A stretch of 64,000 nt of DNA from Paraphysoderma sedebokerense (GCA_025602915.1 JAHLJZ010000074.1:1-64000); one strand, 5' to 3'; shown: positions 50,131 through 61,843, counted from the first letter of the stretch. The notes: a model not told the origin generated them from the sequence alone. A program made the numbers and translations.

Positions 50131-51103
50131 TTAATCCTCCATCATTGCGCTATCGGTATCTGGTACTCCGGACACTTCTGACGGTGTTGCAACTTCACTT
50201 TGGAGCTGACTATCTTGTACACTTTCTATTTGACTCTCATTTTCAGTGGCGGGTGTGTCTGTTGTCTCGAATGGGGTTGGTTGAGGTGTTGATTCGGAGG
50301 TAGGTTGGTTAGATGTGGGTTCCTGTTCGTTTGAGCGATGATTCATGATGGTTGTGGAAGAGATATTATAAATCAAAAGGTTAGCGAATAATAATCTGAG
50401 GTTCGGTAAGAAAAACTGTAGAAAACAACAGCAAATATTTAACGTACGATTGACTCTTCAATTTCCGAATTTTGAATGATACTACTACCCGGCTCTTGAA
50501 CTATTCCATTCTCCTGCTTCTCCTCTACTAAATCCACATTCTCAGATTTGATGTCTACATTGGTCTGACTTTCTGAATCTACTTCCATTGTGGTTGTATT
50601 TTCATCTTGGACGGGTTCTTCTTCTTCTTCTTCTGGTTCTTCGGCAGGATACGGTTTATCGGCTAATCAGATCGATTCATAGAATCAAATCAGTTAACGA
50701 TTGGAAAACCGGCGGGGGAGAGAGTAAATTGAATAAAGGAGATTGTGAAATTACATTTTACCCACTTGAATACTTGAATTTTGCCACCTTGTTTTGGTGT
50801 TGTCCATGATTTTTCCCTATTTATTTATTCATTCAGTTTACGTTGTAGAGGATTGATTGAAGCGATCCCAATCATCAATCAATCATAGGTTATAAAAGAG
50901 AATCATGTCAGAAATTGAATCAATCCTCAAGATCCTTGATACAATCAGAAAGACTAATTCATAATGTCTTGATGAACCCACCATCGTTGAGCTCGTTCTC
51001 CTAGCGCCAATCTGAGTTTCTCGTAATCGGTGAGACCCGAGGGCTGCACAACTCTTCGGATGTCTGCATTCTGGTTTATCCTCGACGATGTTCTCGTTGA
51101 CAT
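50131..51103 (-). CDS. BCL7-like chromatin-associated protein
   Basis: Four exons (50982-51103, 50755-50816, 50448-50662, 50131-50322) join in frame to 196 aa. The first two exons together read ALGERAQRWEKSWTTPKQGG then KIQVFKWVK. This aligns without gaps to the BCL7 N-terminal core ([20 protein letters not shown] then RIFKWVPV in human). The N-terminus MSTRTSSRINQNADIRRVV parallels MSGRTVRAETRSRAKDDIKK. The rest is acidic and disordered (EEPEEEEEEPVQDEN, many Gln, Ser and Thr), as in BCL7A/B/C. BCL7 proteins are subunits of animal SWI/SNF (BAF) complexes. The call depends on the splice between 50982 and 50816, which falls exactly at the conserved RWEK. No single exon shows the domain by itself. 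Confidence 0.75.
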
Positions 51104-51294
51104 TGTTGTTATTTCTTTCTTTCTTTCTTTCTGTATCTGTGCGTGTGTTTGAGATATCTTTTCTCTGAATGAGCGCAAGAGGGAGTCCGTTCACCCGTTC
51201 ACAGCATCTGGTTCACTGCTTGTTGCTCGTTTTATTAATATATCAGTTCCCCTTTCCATTCCCTCATTCCCTCTCTTCAACGACAAAAAGAAAA

Positions 51295-51922
51295 ATGGCA
51301 CGCACAGGTATGCTAATCTGCACAACACACAGCTTTTGTATTCAGAGACATCCCGTCTACGTTGTATGAATCCGCTCTTGCACTCGCAGAGAGCTAACAA
51401 CTCCACAAACAAAAATTAGGTGTGATTTCGGATCCAGCTATCGATGCTTGGGCTTCTATGCGTGAAAATGTCACAAAGTCATTCAAATGGAACAGTAGAA
51501 ATGTCAGATTAGGTTTCATTACTCTAGTTGCTGTTCCTTTTGTGACTTACCAAGCTGTTGTTTGGAGTCATGTATGTTCTCCTTTTTTTTTGTTCGTTTT
51601 CCTGTCGTTCGACGAACGGTGTTCAAGGGTAGTGATGGATTGATAACAACATGAGGCAGTAGTAATGGAAGGACTGAATACATTAATACTGCGACAAGTT
51701 GTAGTATTATTCGTCCAACAATGAAAAATGGAGTTATCAAATCTTGTCCATGTACAGTGTCAACTAACCATTCTGTTTCTTACTGTTCCAACATTGCATT
51801 CTATACATCATCTCCTCTTGACACTCCAACGACGGCAAAAAATCTGTACTCGTTATCTCACTGATCTGTGTTCGTCTACATCATAGCGAAGATACTTTTG
51901 GGCCGGACAAAGAAAACCGTAG
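51295..51922 (+). CDS. Mitochondrial complex I subunit, NDUFB4/B15-like
   Basis: Three exons (51295-51307, 51420-51571, 51887-51922) give a 66-residue protein. It reads MARTGVISDPAIDAWASMRE, then a single membrane span (RLGFITLVAVPFVTYQAVVW), ending RRYFWAGQRKP. The DPAxxxWA segment, the helix and the basic C-terminal end correspond to human NDUFB4 (ENPALLRWAYAR... ). This is an accessory subunit of the membrane arm of NADH:ubiquinone oxidoreductase. The first exon has only 13 coding nt and the second intron is long (315 nt). Similarity is limited by the short length, so the family call is tentative, but the gene structure is sound. Confidence 0.65.
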
Positions 51923-53707
51923 AGTTGTCGCTGTTTCCAGCGATTGCACTCCCCAAAACCCTAATCAGCCCTTATCAACCAAAACTTATGTCATTGTCGA
52001 CTTAAACTTCGACGTCACAAATTCTTTATATCGTCTAATTACTTGTAGAAATGGATATGTGGATGTAACAATACCAGATTTATTCCATCGGTGGCACAGA
52101 ATGCATGTATGGATTGGCTTAATTGGAGATTTCAATATATCCCAGACATTTCCCTTATAGGATAATTATTCATTGGTATTGCAATCAAGTTCTTGAGCTA
52201 TCGACAGGGGTTACCAAAAAGATTTCGGCGTAGATTTGCCAGTGAGGATGTGGCAGGTTGAGCTGCTTATTTTAACTCTCACTTCGCTGGTTATTCCTGA
52301 ACTTGATCTTCTTAATCTCTATATCTGTTTATAATTTTCCGCCTGCGATTCTTTGTGTCTTTCCCGCATCACACGGCAAATTTAAATGTCGTATCTATTC
52401 ATCTAATCAATCGCGGATTGCAGAGCGTATTTTCTGTTGTGAATCGCCAATATAACTTAAGTGCTTTTATACTTTCTGAGCATTTGAAAGAGAGCAATTC
52501 TCTAGATTAAGTCCCCTATGGAGGGTATCATAGAACATTTATTCTGTTCCAATCTCTCACGTTATTTTTTCGGCATTGAATTAGGAAAAATAAGTGAAAT
52601 TTCAGCTGACGGTGAAAATAAATTTCCTTCGATATTTCATTTCGTTGCGCTTTGGATTGCGTCTTGGGCTATAAAATTGAATTTAATTTTGATTAGTCCG
52701 CGTGAGATTGAGTATCCGCTAGAGCTAAGGGATATAAAGCTGCAAGACAAGTGCAACCTCCGTGGTATGAAATTATAGATTCCTGAGTTTTTACAAGATA
52801 TACAAGCCAAGAACAGCATTTTCCTCAGTCGAAAGAGACAAGATAACGCCTTTGCCCGTTTTTCCGATGTCAATTGTGTACGTTTCAATATCAGGTATTT
52901 GATTTATTTTTAGCAACATTGTATGTGGATAGGCAGTGCAAAAATATATTTTGGCAAACAAATGACAACGCTGCTGCGTCTAATGTGGGGAAGCGGTCAT
53001 AATAGTTTAAACTAGAAGACAGCTTAATTTCGGTAAATTGTAACAATAGTCAATTAATCGAAGTTGTCTCGGGGGTTTTGCTTATCCCTGGAAAAAATTA
53101 AAAAAGGATCAGCGGTGACGTGGTGGTTGATACGGTTTTGCCGACAGAAAATTCTTTTTACGTTTACAGAATCGGTCGGCTTAGGATTTAGGAATGATTG
53201 CCGAAAATAATAAATTAGGCCATCAAGGAGGGCGACGAGGCTGGAGCGACCCGGATGAAAGTTCTGCATCAGTCGGAGAAGGAATGGACCGTGCACAACG
53301 ACAAGATGAGGATATTCATTGCGTTTCAGAGGCGATGATGAGAAGATTAAGCACAAATTGGCTTCCGCAGAGCCCATGCCACACATCTGCGAGGGGCGGG
53401 ATGGGATGGTTGCGGAGGAGGAGAGAGCGCACCCTCGATTGGTGCTGATGCGAGGCTGGTTTCATTGACAATCACAATCGCACTCTCGGGGCGAATGATA
53501 TCTTTCTGCGTCGGCGTTGCGTTGCGGATACAGTCACTCCTCAGCTCATATCATAGCCTCAAGCTGCAAAGCCATCCATTCTGCTTCTGCATCTGAAAAT
53601 ATATTCCTCGTCGTCAGCGTCTTTTTCAACGCCCGTAAAAGTCCAAACTCCCTCCCTCATCCCCGCCTCTGTGTGTGTACATACTTTGATTTTTTATCTC
53701 TACTGTA
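51923..53707. other. Long intergenic region
   Basis: 1.8 kb, the longest non-genic stretch in the window. The left part is AT-rich. From about 53200 to 53460 it becomes GC-richer and purine-biased, with a short ORF that shows no family features. It may contain a long 5' UTR or promoter for the gene at 53708. No gene supported. Confidence 0.5.
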
Positions 53708-54706
53708 ATGGCTCTCCTGTCGCATTCCCCTATCTCGGCCTCGGATCCAGGGTTGTATATGCCCATCCCAACCAGACCCTCCAGACCCCAATCCGCTGTG
53801 CCTCGTCTCATCAACGACGCACACTCTCCGTCCATCCCGCTCTACTCTCGTCTCCAGGGCCTCAAGAACCCTCCCAGAAGCGAAAGTTGTAGACCAACTC
53901 TTCATCGTTCGTCCTCCCCGTCCCCTTTCTGCCTCAACGAAAATATGGCCTACATTCCTAAACCAGAGCCCTTTCGAGCAAACGGAAAATTCAACAACAA
54001 CCAGACAAACTCCGAAACCGACAATGACGCAATGGTTGAACTTTTATCTATCGTTGGCGGTTTAGTCGTTACCACCGCCGCAGCCAAACAACAAAAAGAA
54101 GAAAATATGGAATCTGACAATGACGAGACTTCCCAACTCTCCGATGAAGCCGAGCAGGAACCTAAATTCTATGAACCTTCTCCATTCTCTGAAGGCCCGG
54201 TCGCTCGTCCGTCTACTCCTTTCGTTGACGTCCCAAAAACATCGGTCCCTATGGTTACCCAACCAAAACCGAAACCAAGCAAACCAAAATTAGCTCCTAT
54301 TCTTATTCAAAGACGACCATCTTTCTCGATGACCGACTCTCCTACCGCCGGCTCCCCAAATACCGGTAGCATCTTCCCTTATTCACCCATTGCAAGAGCC
54401 ATCAATCCACTACATGCTCTCAAAACTCCTTTAGTCCCTGTATTTTCTGCGTTCGCTACTTCTCTTCCCTCCGCTGGACCAGTTCTCGAAAAAGTCCCTT
54501 TCCGTCCTCCTTCGCCTGAATTAAAAATTGTGGAAGAAGAGCAAGAAATGGAAGAAGAGCAAATCGAACTCGCGGAACCTAGTACCGATAAAAGAGAAGT
54601 AACCGAGTTGGTCATGAAGAGAGGTCGAAGAATTAGATCACTCAGTGTCGGTTCTACCATCTCCAAAGGATACAGTTTAGGGTTACGTTTTGGGCAAAAT
54701 ATTTAA
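53708..54706 (+). CDS. Hypothetical low-complexity protein
   Basis: A single uninterrupted 332-codon ORF starting at ATG 53708. I do not recognise it. It is Pro/Ser-rich (PIPTRPSRPQSAVPRL, PILIQRRPSFSMTDSPTAGS) and has one hydrophobic patch, MVELLSIVGGLVVTTAAAKQ (about residues 108-127), that could be an amphipathic or membrane segment. Further on it has an acidic stretch (EEEQEMEEEQIELAEP) and a basic C-terminus, KRGRRIRSLSVGS. Possible phospho-regulated motifs RRPSFS and RIRSLSVGS fit basophilic kinases. Codon use looks like the neighbours. The lack of introns contrasts with most genes in the window. Function unknown. Confidence 0.6.
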   Translation: MALLSHSPISASDPGLYMPIPTRPSRPQSAVPRLINDAHSPSIPLYSRLQGLKNPPRSESCRPTLHRSSSPSPFCLNENMAYIPKPEPFRANGKFNNNQTNSETDNDAMVELLSIVGGLVVTTAAAKQQKEENMESDNDETSQLSDEAEQEPKFYEPSPFSEGPVARPSTPFVDVPKTSVPMVTQPKPKPSKPKLAPILIQRRPSFSMTDSPTAGSPNTGSIFPYSPIARAINPLHALKTPLVPVFSAFATSLPSAGPVLEKVPFRPPSPELKIVEEEQEMEEEQIELAEPSTDKREVTELVMKRGRRIRSLSVGSTISKGYSLGLRFGQNI

Positions 54707-55232
54707 ATATCAAGTTCCCTCGCCCTCTTCGTTGTTCTTAATCGGTCGTTTTTTTTTGGTCGTCTCGTGCGGGGTACAAATTTAACGGAAACTCGTCTTC
54801 AGTAAATATGGATCATTTATTTTTATATTTAGGCAAACGTTTTATTGTAAATGTATATCAATTATGAATTTTTGCGGTGCAAAAGGTAACAAAGTAAAGT
54901 AGGAGGGCATAGGATGATATGTTTATAACGAATCAGGTCCTCCTACTGTGTTTAGTAATTGTATATGAAAGATTATAGTTAGACCGATATCGATAGATTG
55001 TATAGTCAAACATGTAGGTTGGTAGGAAGGAAGTTTATTTTTGTTCCTTAATTTGTTTAAATCTTTGAGCTTGACAGTTTGTAATCAATAATGACACCTG
55101 TACTACAATTTTGTTTGTGATTTCTATTTGATATTAAAATTAAAATTATTTTAAGTGTATTGAAATGATGGACTGATTGTGTTTAAACTGACTTAAACAT
55201 TGTGAGTTGACGCTCGACACAATCACCACTCC
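54707..55232. other. Intergenic region
   Basis: AT-rich 3' flank of the unknown gene and promoter of the flavoprotein gene. No gene supported. Confidence 0.5.
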
Positions 55233-55976
55233 ATGCACCAACCTTGGATCGGATATCCTCCAGCTCTAATTCTACTCTGCACTCAAATTCAATTTCGATT
55301 GTCCTCCACTCTCCACCGTCGCTGTCTCATAAATATGTCGTCCAATGCCGATAATGCAGCAAGCACAGCTCCTTGCTCCGTCGTCCACATTCCTCCCCTT
55401 CCGCCGAAAGTCGTCCATTCTCTGCAAACCTCTTCCTTTGCTTACCTCGCTACTTCCAGCAACAACATACCGCATTTATCTCTAATGAACTACACATTTC
55501 AAAACGATCAGCTTCATCCTTTCATTATCCTTTCGACAAGGAGAGACACCAAAAAGTTTCAGCATGTGATGCAAAATTCAAATGTTGCTTTGTTGGTTCA
55601 TGATTTCAGCGGCACCAGAGAATCCACAAAGGATCAAATCAATTCAAAGTCATCCTCTTCAAATTCCTCATCCTCTCCTTCTGCTGATCGCACCTCATCG
55701 TCATCGTCACCTAACCTTACCCCTGACTCCGATCACCTTACCACCGACGATAGTACGAAGAAATACAGCATCACATTAAACGGTCATTGCACTGTGATTC
55801 CTTCATCTTCAAAAGAAGAGTCTGTGCTCCGAGAAATCCATCTAAAAACGAACCCGCAGTACCGAAATTTTATAGTCGGTGAGGATATTTCGATACTGAA
55901 AGTGACGATTGATAGTTGTAGAATATGCGACGTGAATGATTATGTTGAGTATTGGAGTGCTGGGAATCGAAATTAA
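55233..55976 (+). CDS. Pyridoxamine-phosphate-oxidase-like split-barrel flavoprotein
   Basis: A single-exon ORF of 247 aa. There are two possible starts: ATG 55233, which would give a 34-residue presequence-like leader, or ATG 55335 (MSSNADNAAST). The core matches the FMN-binding split-barrel fold: FAYLATSSNNIPHLSLMNYTF (first strands, 'A.L.T...G.P..S.+'), FIILSTRRDTKKFQHVMQNS (the 'S..T.K...+..NP' region) and VALLVHDFS. A low-complexity Ser insert (SSSSNSSSSPSADRTSSSSS) separates this from the second half, SITLNGHCTVI and ILKVTIDSCRICDVNDYVEY. It resembles yeast YLR456W/YPR172W, whose function is not settled. It is not the vitamin B6 enzyme itself, because the PNPOx C-terminal signature is missing. 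Confidence 0.75.
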   Translation: MHQPWIGYPPALILLCTQIQFRLSSTLHRRCLINMSSNADNAASTAPCSVVHIPPLPPKVVHSLQTSSFAYLATSSNNIPHLSLMNYTFQNDQLHPFIILSTRRDTKKFQHVMQNSNVALLVHDFSGTRESTKDQINSKSSSSNSSSSPSADRTSSSSSPNLTPDSDHLTTDDSTKKYSITLNGHCTVIPSSSKEESVLREIHLKTNPQYRNFIVGEDISILKVTIDSCRICDVNDYVEYWSAGNRN

Positions 55977-56309
55977 GAATCGTGCTAATAGAAAGAATGG
56001 GAGGGAATCTGTTTATTTAGAAATCTTTTGAATGATTTGTATTTAATGTTGTCGTGTCTACTGATTTTCAATCGTACAACAAGGGGTATACCCTCGAAGA
56101 TGATATCAGACAATTTGAATTTACATTATAATGAAGATTGTGTACTCAATGCAAGAATTACTTAACTATTCACATACGTATATAACACCATAACTAATTG
56201 ATTTCGATAAAACCTCAAATCGCGATCGCGGCTTGCTGTGGGGACGCTTACCGTTGATAGCGCCAAATGGTCAAGTCATTCCTTCTAACTTGAATTTCCT
56301 ATTCAAGCG
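55977..56309. other. Intergenic region
   Basis: Between the flavoprotein and the sirtuin. No gene supported. Confidence 0.45.
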
Positions 56310-57847
56310 ATGTTAACATCAAGGATAACTCATATTCTTAAGCCACATATAGAAGAGTTGGCCGAATTTATAATCAAATCCAACAAGAATCTATTGGTCA
56401 TAACAGGTTCGTACCTGGGTACTTTCGATTTCATTCTTATTCGCACAAAGTAATGCACCGAACAGTGACAGCAGAAATGAACCGGAAGAATACCATCTAT
56501 TTAGTATATCCTATTGACATTCATATTTTCAAAATTGATTTGTCTATTTAGGAGCCGGTTTGTTCGTTTTTAGTTCAATCGCCTCTACGGTTACTTCAAG
56601 AACTCATGTCTAACGATGAAAATCAGGGATAAGTACAGCTTCAAATATACCTGATTATCGGTGAACTTATAGATTTTCTAGATTTGGTGTGGTATATGTC
56701 GTAATATTGATATTATGTTTGATATTTGGTGCTCTTACTTTAGCGGGCCGAATGGAGTGTACACACGAAATAAGGATTACAAACCAATTTTGTACGTTAT
56801 CGATCTGATTACGCTTCACATAAATTCATATTTATACTCGCAGGATGCGACTTTACAGCTTGAATGACCGCAGATTTAAAAACTAATATCGATTGAATGA
56901 CAAATACAGGTATCAAGAGTTCATGACTCGACATTTATCACGACAACGGTACTGGGCTCGATCTATGTTGGGATATAACACTATATTACGAGCCGAACCG
57001 AATGCAGCTCATCATGCGATTTCGGGTATACAGGCTCATGGTTGGGCAGATTTGGGGGTGGTTACTCAAAATGTGGATTCATTACATCAGAAAGGTTCGA
57101 GGGTGATTTCTAGTTCGATGAAAATTGTGGATCTAAATATTCCTCTTTTGTTGTTAATCTTCTATAGCTGGAAGTGACCCTAATACTGTGACGGAGCTGC
57201 ATGGAACGTTGGCAAATGTCCAGTGTATGAGTTGTCATCACACGATTGAGAGGAAGACTTTTCAAGAGATGTTGGTTTCCATGAATCCCGACTGGATGAG
57301 TAGGTTTCATGAGTACATGTCGTCCTCAGAACGATCTCGAAATAAACAATCCGCTTCGAACGATGACGAAAAGATACGGATGAAGCAAGAATATATCGTC
57401 CCGCCTTCTCATCGATCACCAGGTGAAGAAAGTCAAACTTCACCCTTTGGCTCGACTCCTGTTACTCCCTCTTCCTCAATTAACCCCGACGGAGACGTAG
57501 ACATTCAAACTCTCGAATTTTCATCGTTTCAATACCCGCATTGCCCCAAATGTAAATCAGGGATATTAAAACCGTCTGTAATCTTTTTTGGGGAGAATAT
57601 ACCGAATCAGATTAAATCACACTGTACGGACTTAATACATAAGGCGGAAAGTGTGCTCGTCGTTGGGTCTACTTTGAGTACTTATTCTTCGTATAGATTA
57701 GTCAGGGACTGTAAAGAGCGAAACGTTCCTGTTTGGGTTGTAAACTTGGGTCCTACACGAGCTGATCCAATAATAGACCGGAAGATCGAAGGGAATGCAG
57801 AAATAGTGTTGCCTGCTGTACAGAAATTATTAAGCGATGTCGAATAA
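56310..57847 (+). CDS. SIRT4-like (class II) sirtuin
   Basis: Exons 56310-56406, 56552-56557, 56627-56660, 56744-56791, 56910-57094 and 57168-57847 join in frame to 349 aa. Sirtuins are NAD+-dependent protein deacylases or ADP-ribosyltransferases. The first three exons produce the NAD site TGAGISTASNIPDYRGPNG, where the usual ASGIPDYR carries Asn for Gly. The second exon is only 6 nt and is needed to complete GAGIS. Next come YQEFMTRHLSRQRYWARSML and VVTQNVDSLHQKAGS, then TELHGTL with the catalytic His. Zinc pairs are CMSC and CPKC, separated by a Ser-rich insert. KPSVIFFGENIP, LVVGSTLSTYSSYRLV and VVNLGPTRADP follow. RQRYWAR, YSSYR and NLGPTR match SIRT4, which is mitochondrial. No obvious presequence. 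Confidence 0.92.
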
Positions 57848-58059
57848 AGTTGATTATTCATTTTACTTTGCACTCCATCAGTGTTTTTTTGTACCGTCGT
57901 AGTATCAGCACTACTGGCAGTCGCAGTCTCGGATATAATGGAACTCCGGAAAGATCTACACAAATTTAAGCTTTCCTAATTGAGTCGTGACGAATTTAAT
58001 ATCCATTGAAATCCTAAGATTTCTTTCTCTCCGCCGTACATGAATTAAAAACCATCAGC

Positions 58060-61000
58060 ATGATTCTGCCACAAATCACAGTAACCAATCCATCCCCCGG
58101 TGTTCAAAATACCGAAAAGGTGGTTAGGAACGGACCCTTGACCAAAGATCCAGAGGAATTAGGATACTTTGAGACCCAAGATACCGTTACCGACGAAAAG
58201 AATTTTGTAGGGTATCCTGAGCATGGAAAACGAGTACATGGATACCTTCCTATAGACTCATACGGTATTATAGGCAATCTAAGAACTGTTGCTCTTGTCG
58301 GTGTAGACGGTAAGTGATTTCCAAGCAAGGCCCGTTGAACCGATGACTTCATTCAATTGACTTTTTCTGGGTTTTTTCTCCCGGGAAAATTAGCATCTAT
58401 CGACTACTTTTGTTATCCAAAGTTCGATTCTCCTTCTATATTCTGTAGATTGTTGGATAAAAATATTGGTGGACATTGTATGTATCTCAATTTTTATATC
58501 ACACCTCAAGGGTGTGACGTAAAAAGTTTTCGGCTGAGCCCCTTACGTGTTGGCCGTTTCTATTGAAACATCAACCTCCCAAAATTTAGTTCAAATCGCC
58601 CCAACTAGTTCGACATCTGTTAAACAGCAATATTTACCAAATAGTAATGTACTCGTCACCAGATTTTTGGTATGTCTAAGGCCTATTTAACAATCCACGC
58701 TGCCTGTCACACTCATTACCTGTCGGAATAGGCGGAGGAAGGTGCAGGTCAAGTTACAGACTTTATGCCGTTGCCGGATGAAAAAATGGAAGCACCTACA
58801 ACTGCTCATCCCGTTTTTGGACGATCATTTCATCACAATATGACGTTTCCGTGGTTAATAAGAATGGCGGAGGTTGTTAGAGGCAAATTGAAATTTCGAA
58901 TTGAATGGTACCTATTCTTAATTTCTAAATGATATCATCAAAGTCTCTAAGTAGTCTTACATCTTTGCAGCTTTCCAGCATTCAATTATGCCCGCAGTTC
59001 TCATGTGGCAGAGGTCCGGCCCACCAATGCCCAGACTCCGTTGTCAAGTGCCGCGCCGTCCCGTAACCCAGCGGATCCGTTTTATTATTTCTTAACTGAT
59101 ACATCTACGTCATTTCTCGGAAGACAAAGCGTTCATTTTATTTCTAGCGATCACATATCGTTGGATCTTCGATTTCTTGTCGCGTGTGGAAACGAGACAC
59201 CTGCTGCGTGCCCGTTAGTTCAATTCCATATTGTTCATCGAGAGGGAATGACAGGCCCTGGAGTAATCGCCGAAGTAGAGTTACAGGAAGGCCAGCAAAT
59301 ATGGTTTGTATTAAGGGAAAAAGGAGGATACTCTATCTCGGTTGATAATCAAAGTAGCGAAACTCAAACTGCAACGAGTGCTGTTGCCGCCGCCGCGGCT
59401 GAAATCGAAAGTGGGTTGACCGGTATATCGGATACTTCGTTAATGAGTAACACAACACAGATAAAGCAAACTGAGGAACCGCCACATGTGACTGAATCTA
59501 AAACGGTCGATGATTCTTGCTCAGTGGAGGACCGACAAGCTTTGCCGCCTAAGCGGAATCGACATACCAGAATGAGGACCGAAGATAAAGTGAGAGAAAT
59601 ATGCAAAACGTGGAGAAACGTGTCTATTGATCCACCTCTTTCTTTGAACTTTTTACAAAATTTATTGCAGTGTTTGTACACCGTTTCAGTGGATGAATCT
59701 ATTCTTGAATTGAGGCTGACGCGACTTTTGCGTTCTCATTCACAGCGACACTCAAGTTCTGGCATCGATGGCTAAGCCAGAGCAGCTATGTAAGTCCCAC
59801 GGCTCCTCAATTTGGTTTATCGTTTCTTAACATGAATTGTGATTTTGTTTAACAGAAAGGACGTTGGAGAGAAACCGTCCAACGTTCTGCCCTTACATTA
59901 AAACTTCTCACTTACGAACCCACGGGAGCTGTCGTTGCCAGTCCAACATTTTCGTTGCCAGAGGATATCGGTGGCAATAGGAACTGGTCAGAACTTCTTC
60001 AGTATTCATGTTCCTGCTAAAAGTTGCTGAATGCTTTTTGACCACAGGGACTACCGCTATGTGTGGGTTCGAGATTCTGCGTTCACCATATACGCTCTTA
60101 TTCGGCTCGGTACCTTCTCTGGGGTTTTAGTCAACTTTTGTGCCTGCTTTAACCTCTTCTTTGCTATAGGGCTGATTCAAGAGGCTCGAAATTATATGAT
60201 CTTTATTGAGCGAATTTGCAACGATATGGTATATTTGTGACAGTTTGCTTGTTGATGGATTTTTCTTATTCTTATTCATAGCCGTTTTTTGATTTGATAG
60301 TCCCCCGAAGGTTCGCTTCAAGTCATGTATACGATCGATGGTCACAAAGAAATGCCCGAAATGGAATTAGATCACCTTGAAGGATACAGATGTACGCTGT
60401 CCTTTATTTTTCCGAAGAGCAGTTTCATCAAAGAAATGTGACAATACCTTATCCTCATTTTTAAAAGGTTCCAAACCAGTGAGAATTGGCAATGGGGCAT
60501 ACACACATCTTCAAATGGACATATACGGCGCGTTAATGGATTCAATTTACTTGATGAATAAGTTTTCTTCCCCGATTGGTTTGTTTTCATCTCTTTTTGT
60601 TCTGTTCCAGTTTCATTACTAGTAGCAACCAATTAAACTTTACATAATACCAGGCTACGACATGTGGGTTGCCTGCCGAAAATTAGTCAATTACGTATGT
60701 CGAAATTGGAGGCAAGCGGTTGGTTATCAGATCTACATCAAGATGACGGAAATCGTTTATTAACTAGTAATTTCTAAATGTTAGGATATGTCAATCTGGG
60801 AAGTCCGAGGACCTATGCAAAACTTTACTTACAGTAAAGTTATGTGTTGGGTAGCTGTAGACAGAGGCATCCGTTTGGTAAGTATATTCATTTTGTATGA
60901 TCTGTCGATTAGGACTTAAATGAACTTTATAACGCCCTTTCTGGGTACAGTCCGAGAAACGTATTCTTCCGCTTCCGGATCGTGATCTTTGGTTAACTAC

Positions 61001-61670
61001 GCGGGACGAGATATACGAAGAAGTCATGTCTAATTCTTTCAGAGCCAATTGCAAATATTTCGTACAATCCTATGAAAATCAAGTTTTGGATTCATCCGTG
61101 TTAATTATGCCTCTTGTGTTCTTTATATCTCCGACCGATCCGAGATTAATGAATACAATTGCTGCAATTCTGAAACCGCTGGAAAAAGGTTTGAAATCTG
61201 ATATAATTCATGACTTGTTCAAGATTTCATTGCGAGCTAAACTTGTATGTTAATGCTACTAGGTGGTTTGACAGCCAACAATCTTGTTTATCGATATAAC
61301 GTTGAGGAGATCGACGATGGGTTGAATACAGGCGAAGGTTCATTTACTATGTGCACGTTCTGGCTCATTGAAGCTTTAACCAGAGCAGGGAAATACAATC
61401 GATCTTTGTTGGAGAAGGCGATCTACGTGTTTGAACAAGTTCTGGGGTACGGTAATCACTTGAGTTTGTTTTCGGAAGAGATAGCAAAGAGTGGAGAAGC
61501 TTTAGGCAATTTTCCTCAGGTGAGTTCATCGTTGTGGTTTGACTGTTTACATTGGCGAGGTGATTTACGATTTGTGTATCAATATTTAGGCTTTTACACA
61601 TATCGCACTGATTTCGAGCGCCTTCAACCTTGATCGAGTGTTAGAGTGTAAACCAGATGAGCAAGATTAA
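58060..61670 (+). CDS. GH15 glycosidase of bacterial glucoamylase/trehalase type
   Basis: A glycoside hydrolase family 15 protein; known members of this subgroup act on trehalose, isomalto- or malto-oligosaccharides. Start ATG 58060 with a leader of about 60 aa, then [20 protein letters not shown], continuing over an intron to [20 protein letters not shown], the conserved N-terminal entry of the subgroup. A beta-sandwich domain (58570-59770) includes a variable Ala/Ser/Glu insert. The (alpha/alpha)6 catalytic barrel has [20 protein letters not shown] (near 60045), [20 protein letters not shown], the catalytic-acid region [18 protein letters not shown] (near 60790-60840) and the second Glu in [19 protein letters not shown]-terminal [19 protein letters not shown], stop 61668-61670. 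No signal peptide, so probably cytosolic. About ten exons; catalytic residues present. Confidence 0.88.
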
Positions 61671-61843
61671 AATATAAACAGCCACAACAGGGAAGATTTG
61701 ATAATTGTAAAAAGAAACCGTTGATATAGCAATGAGTTGCAAATAAAAATTGTGAGATATTCAAATTGAACACGGCTTCATAAAGTTGTGGTTATCTGTG
61801 TTATCTTTTATTGAGATTTAATTTTACCATTTGTAAGCATTTT

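Noticed and set aside
53194-53448. 84-codon plus-strand ORF in the GC-richer patch
   Set aside because: Composition-driven open frame without recognisable features.
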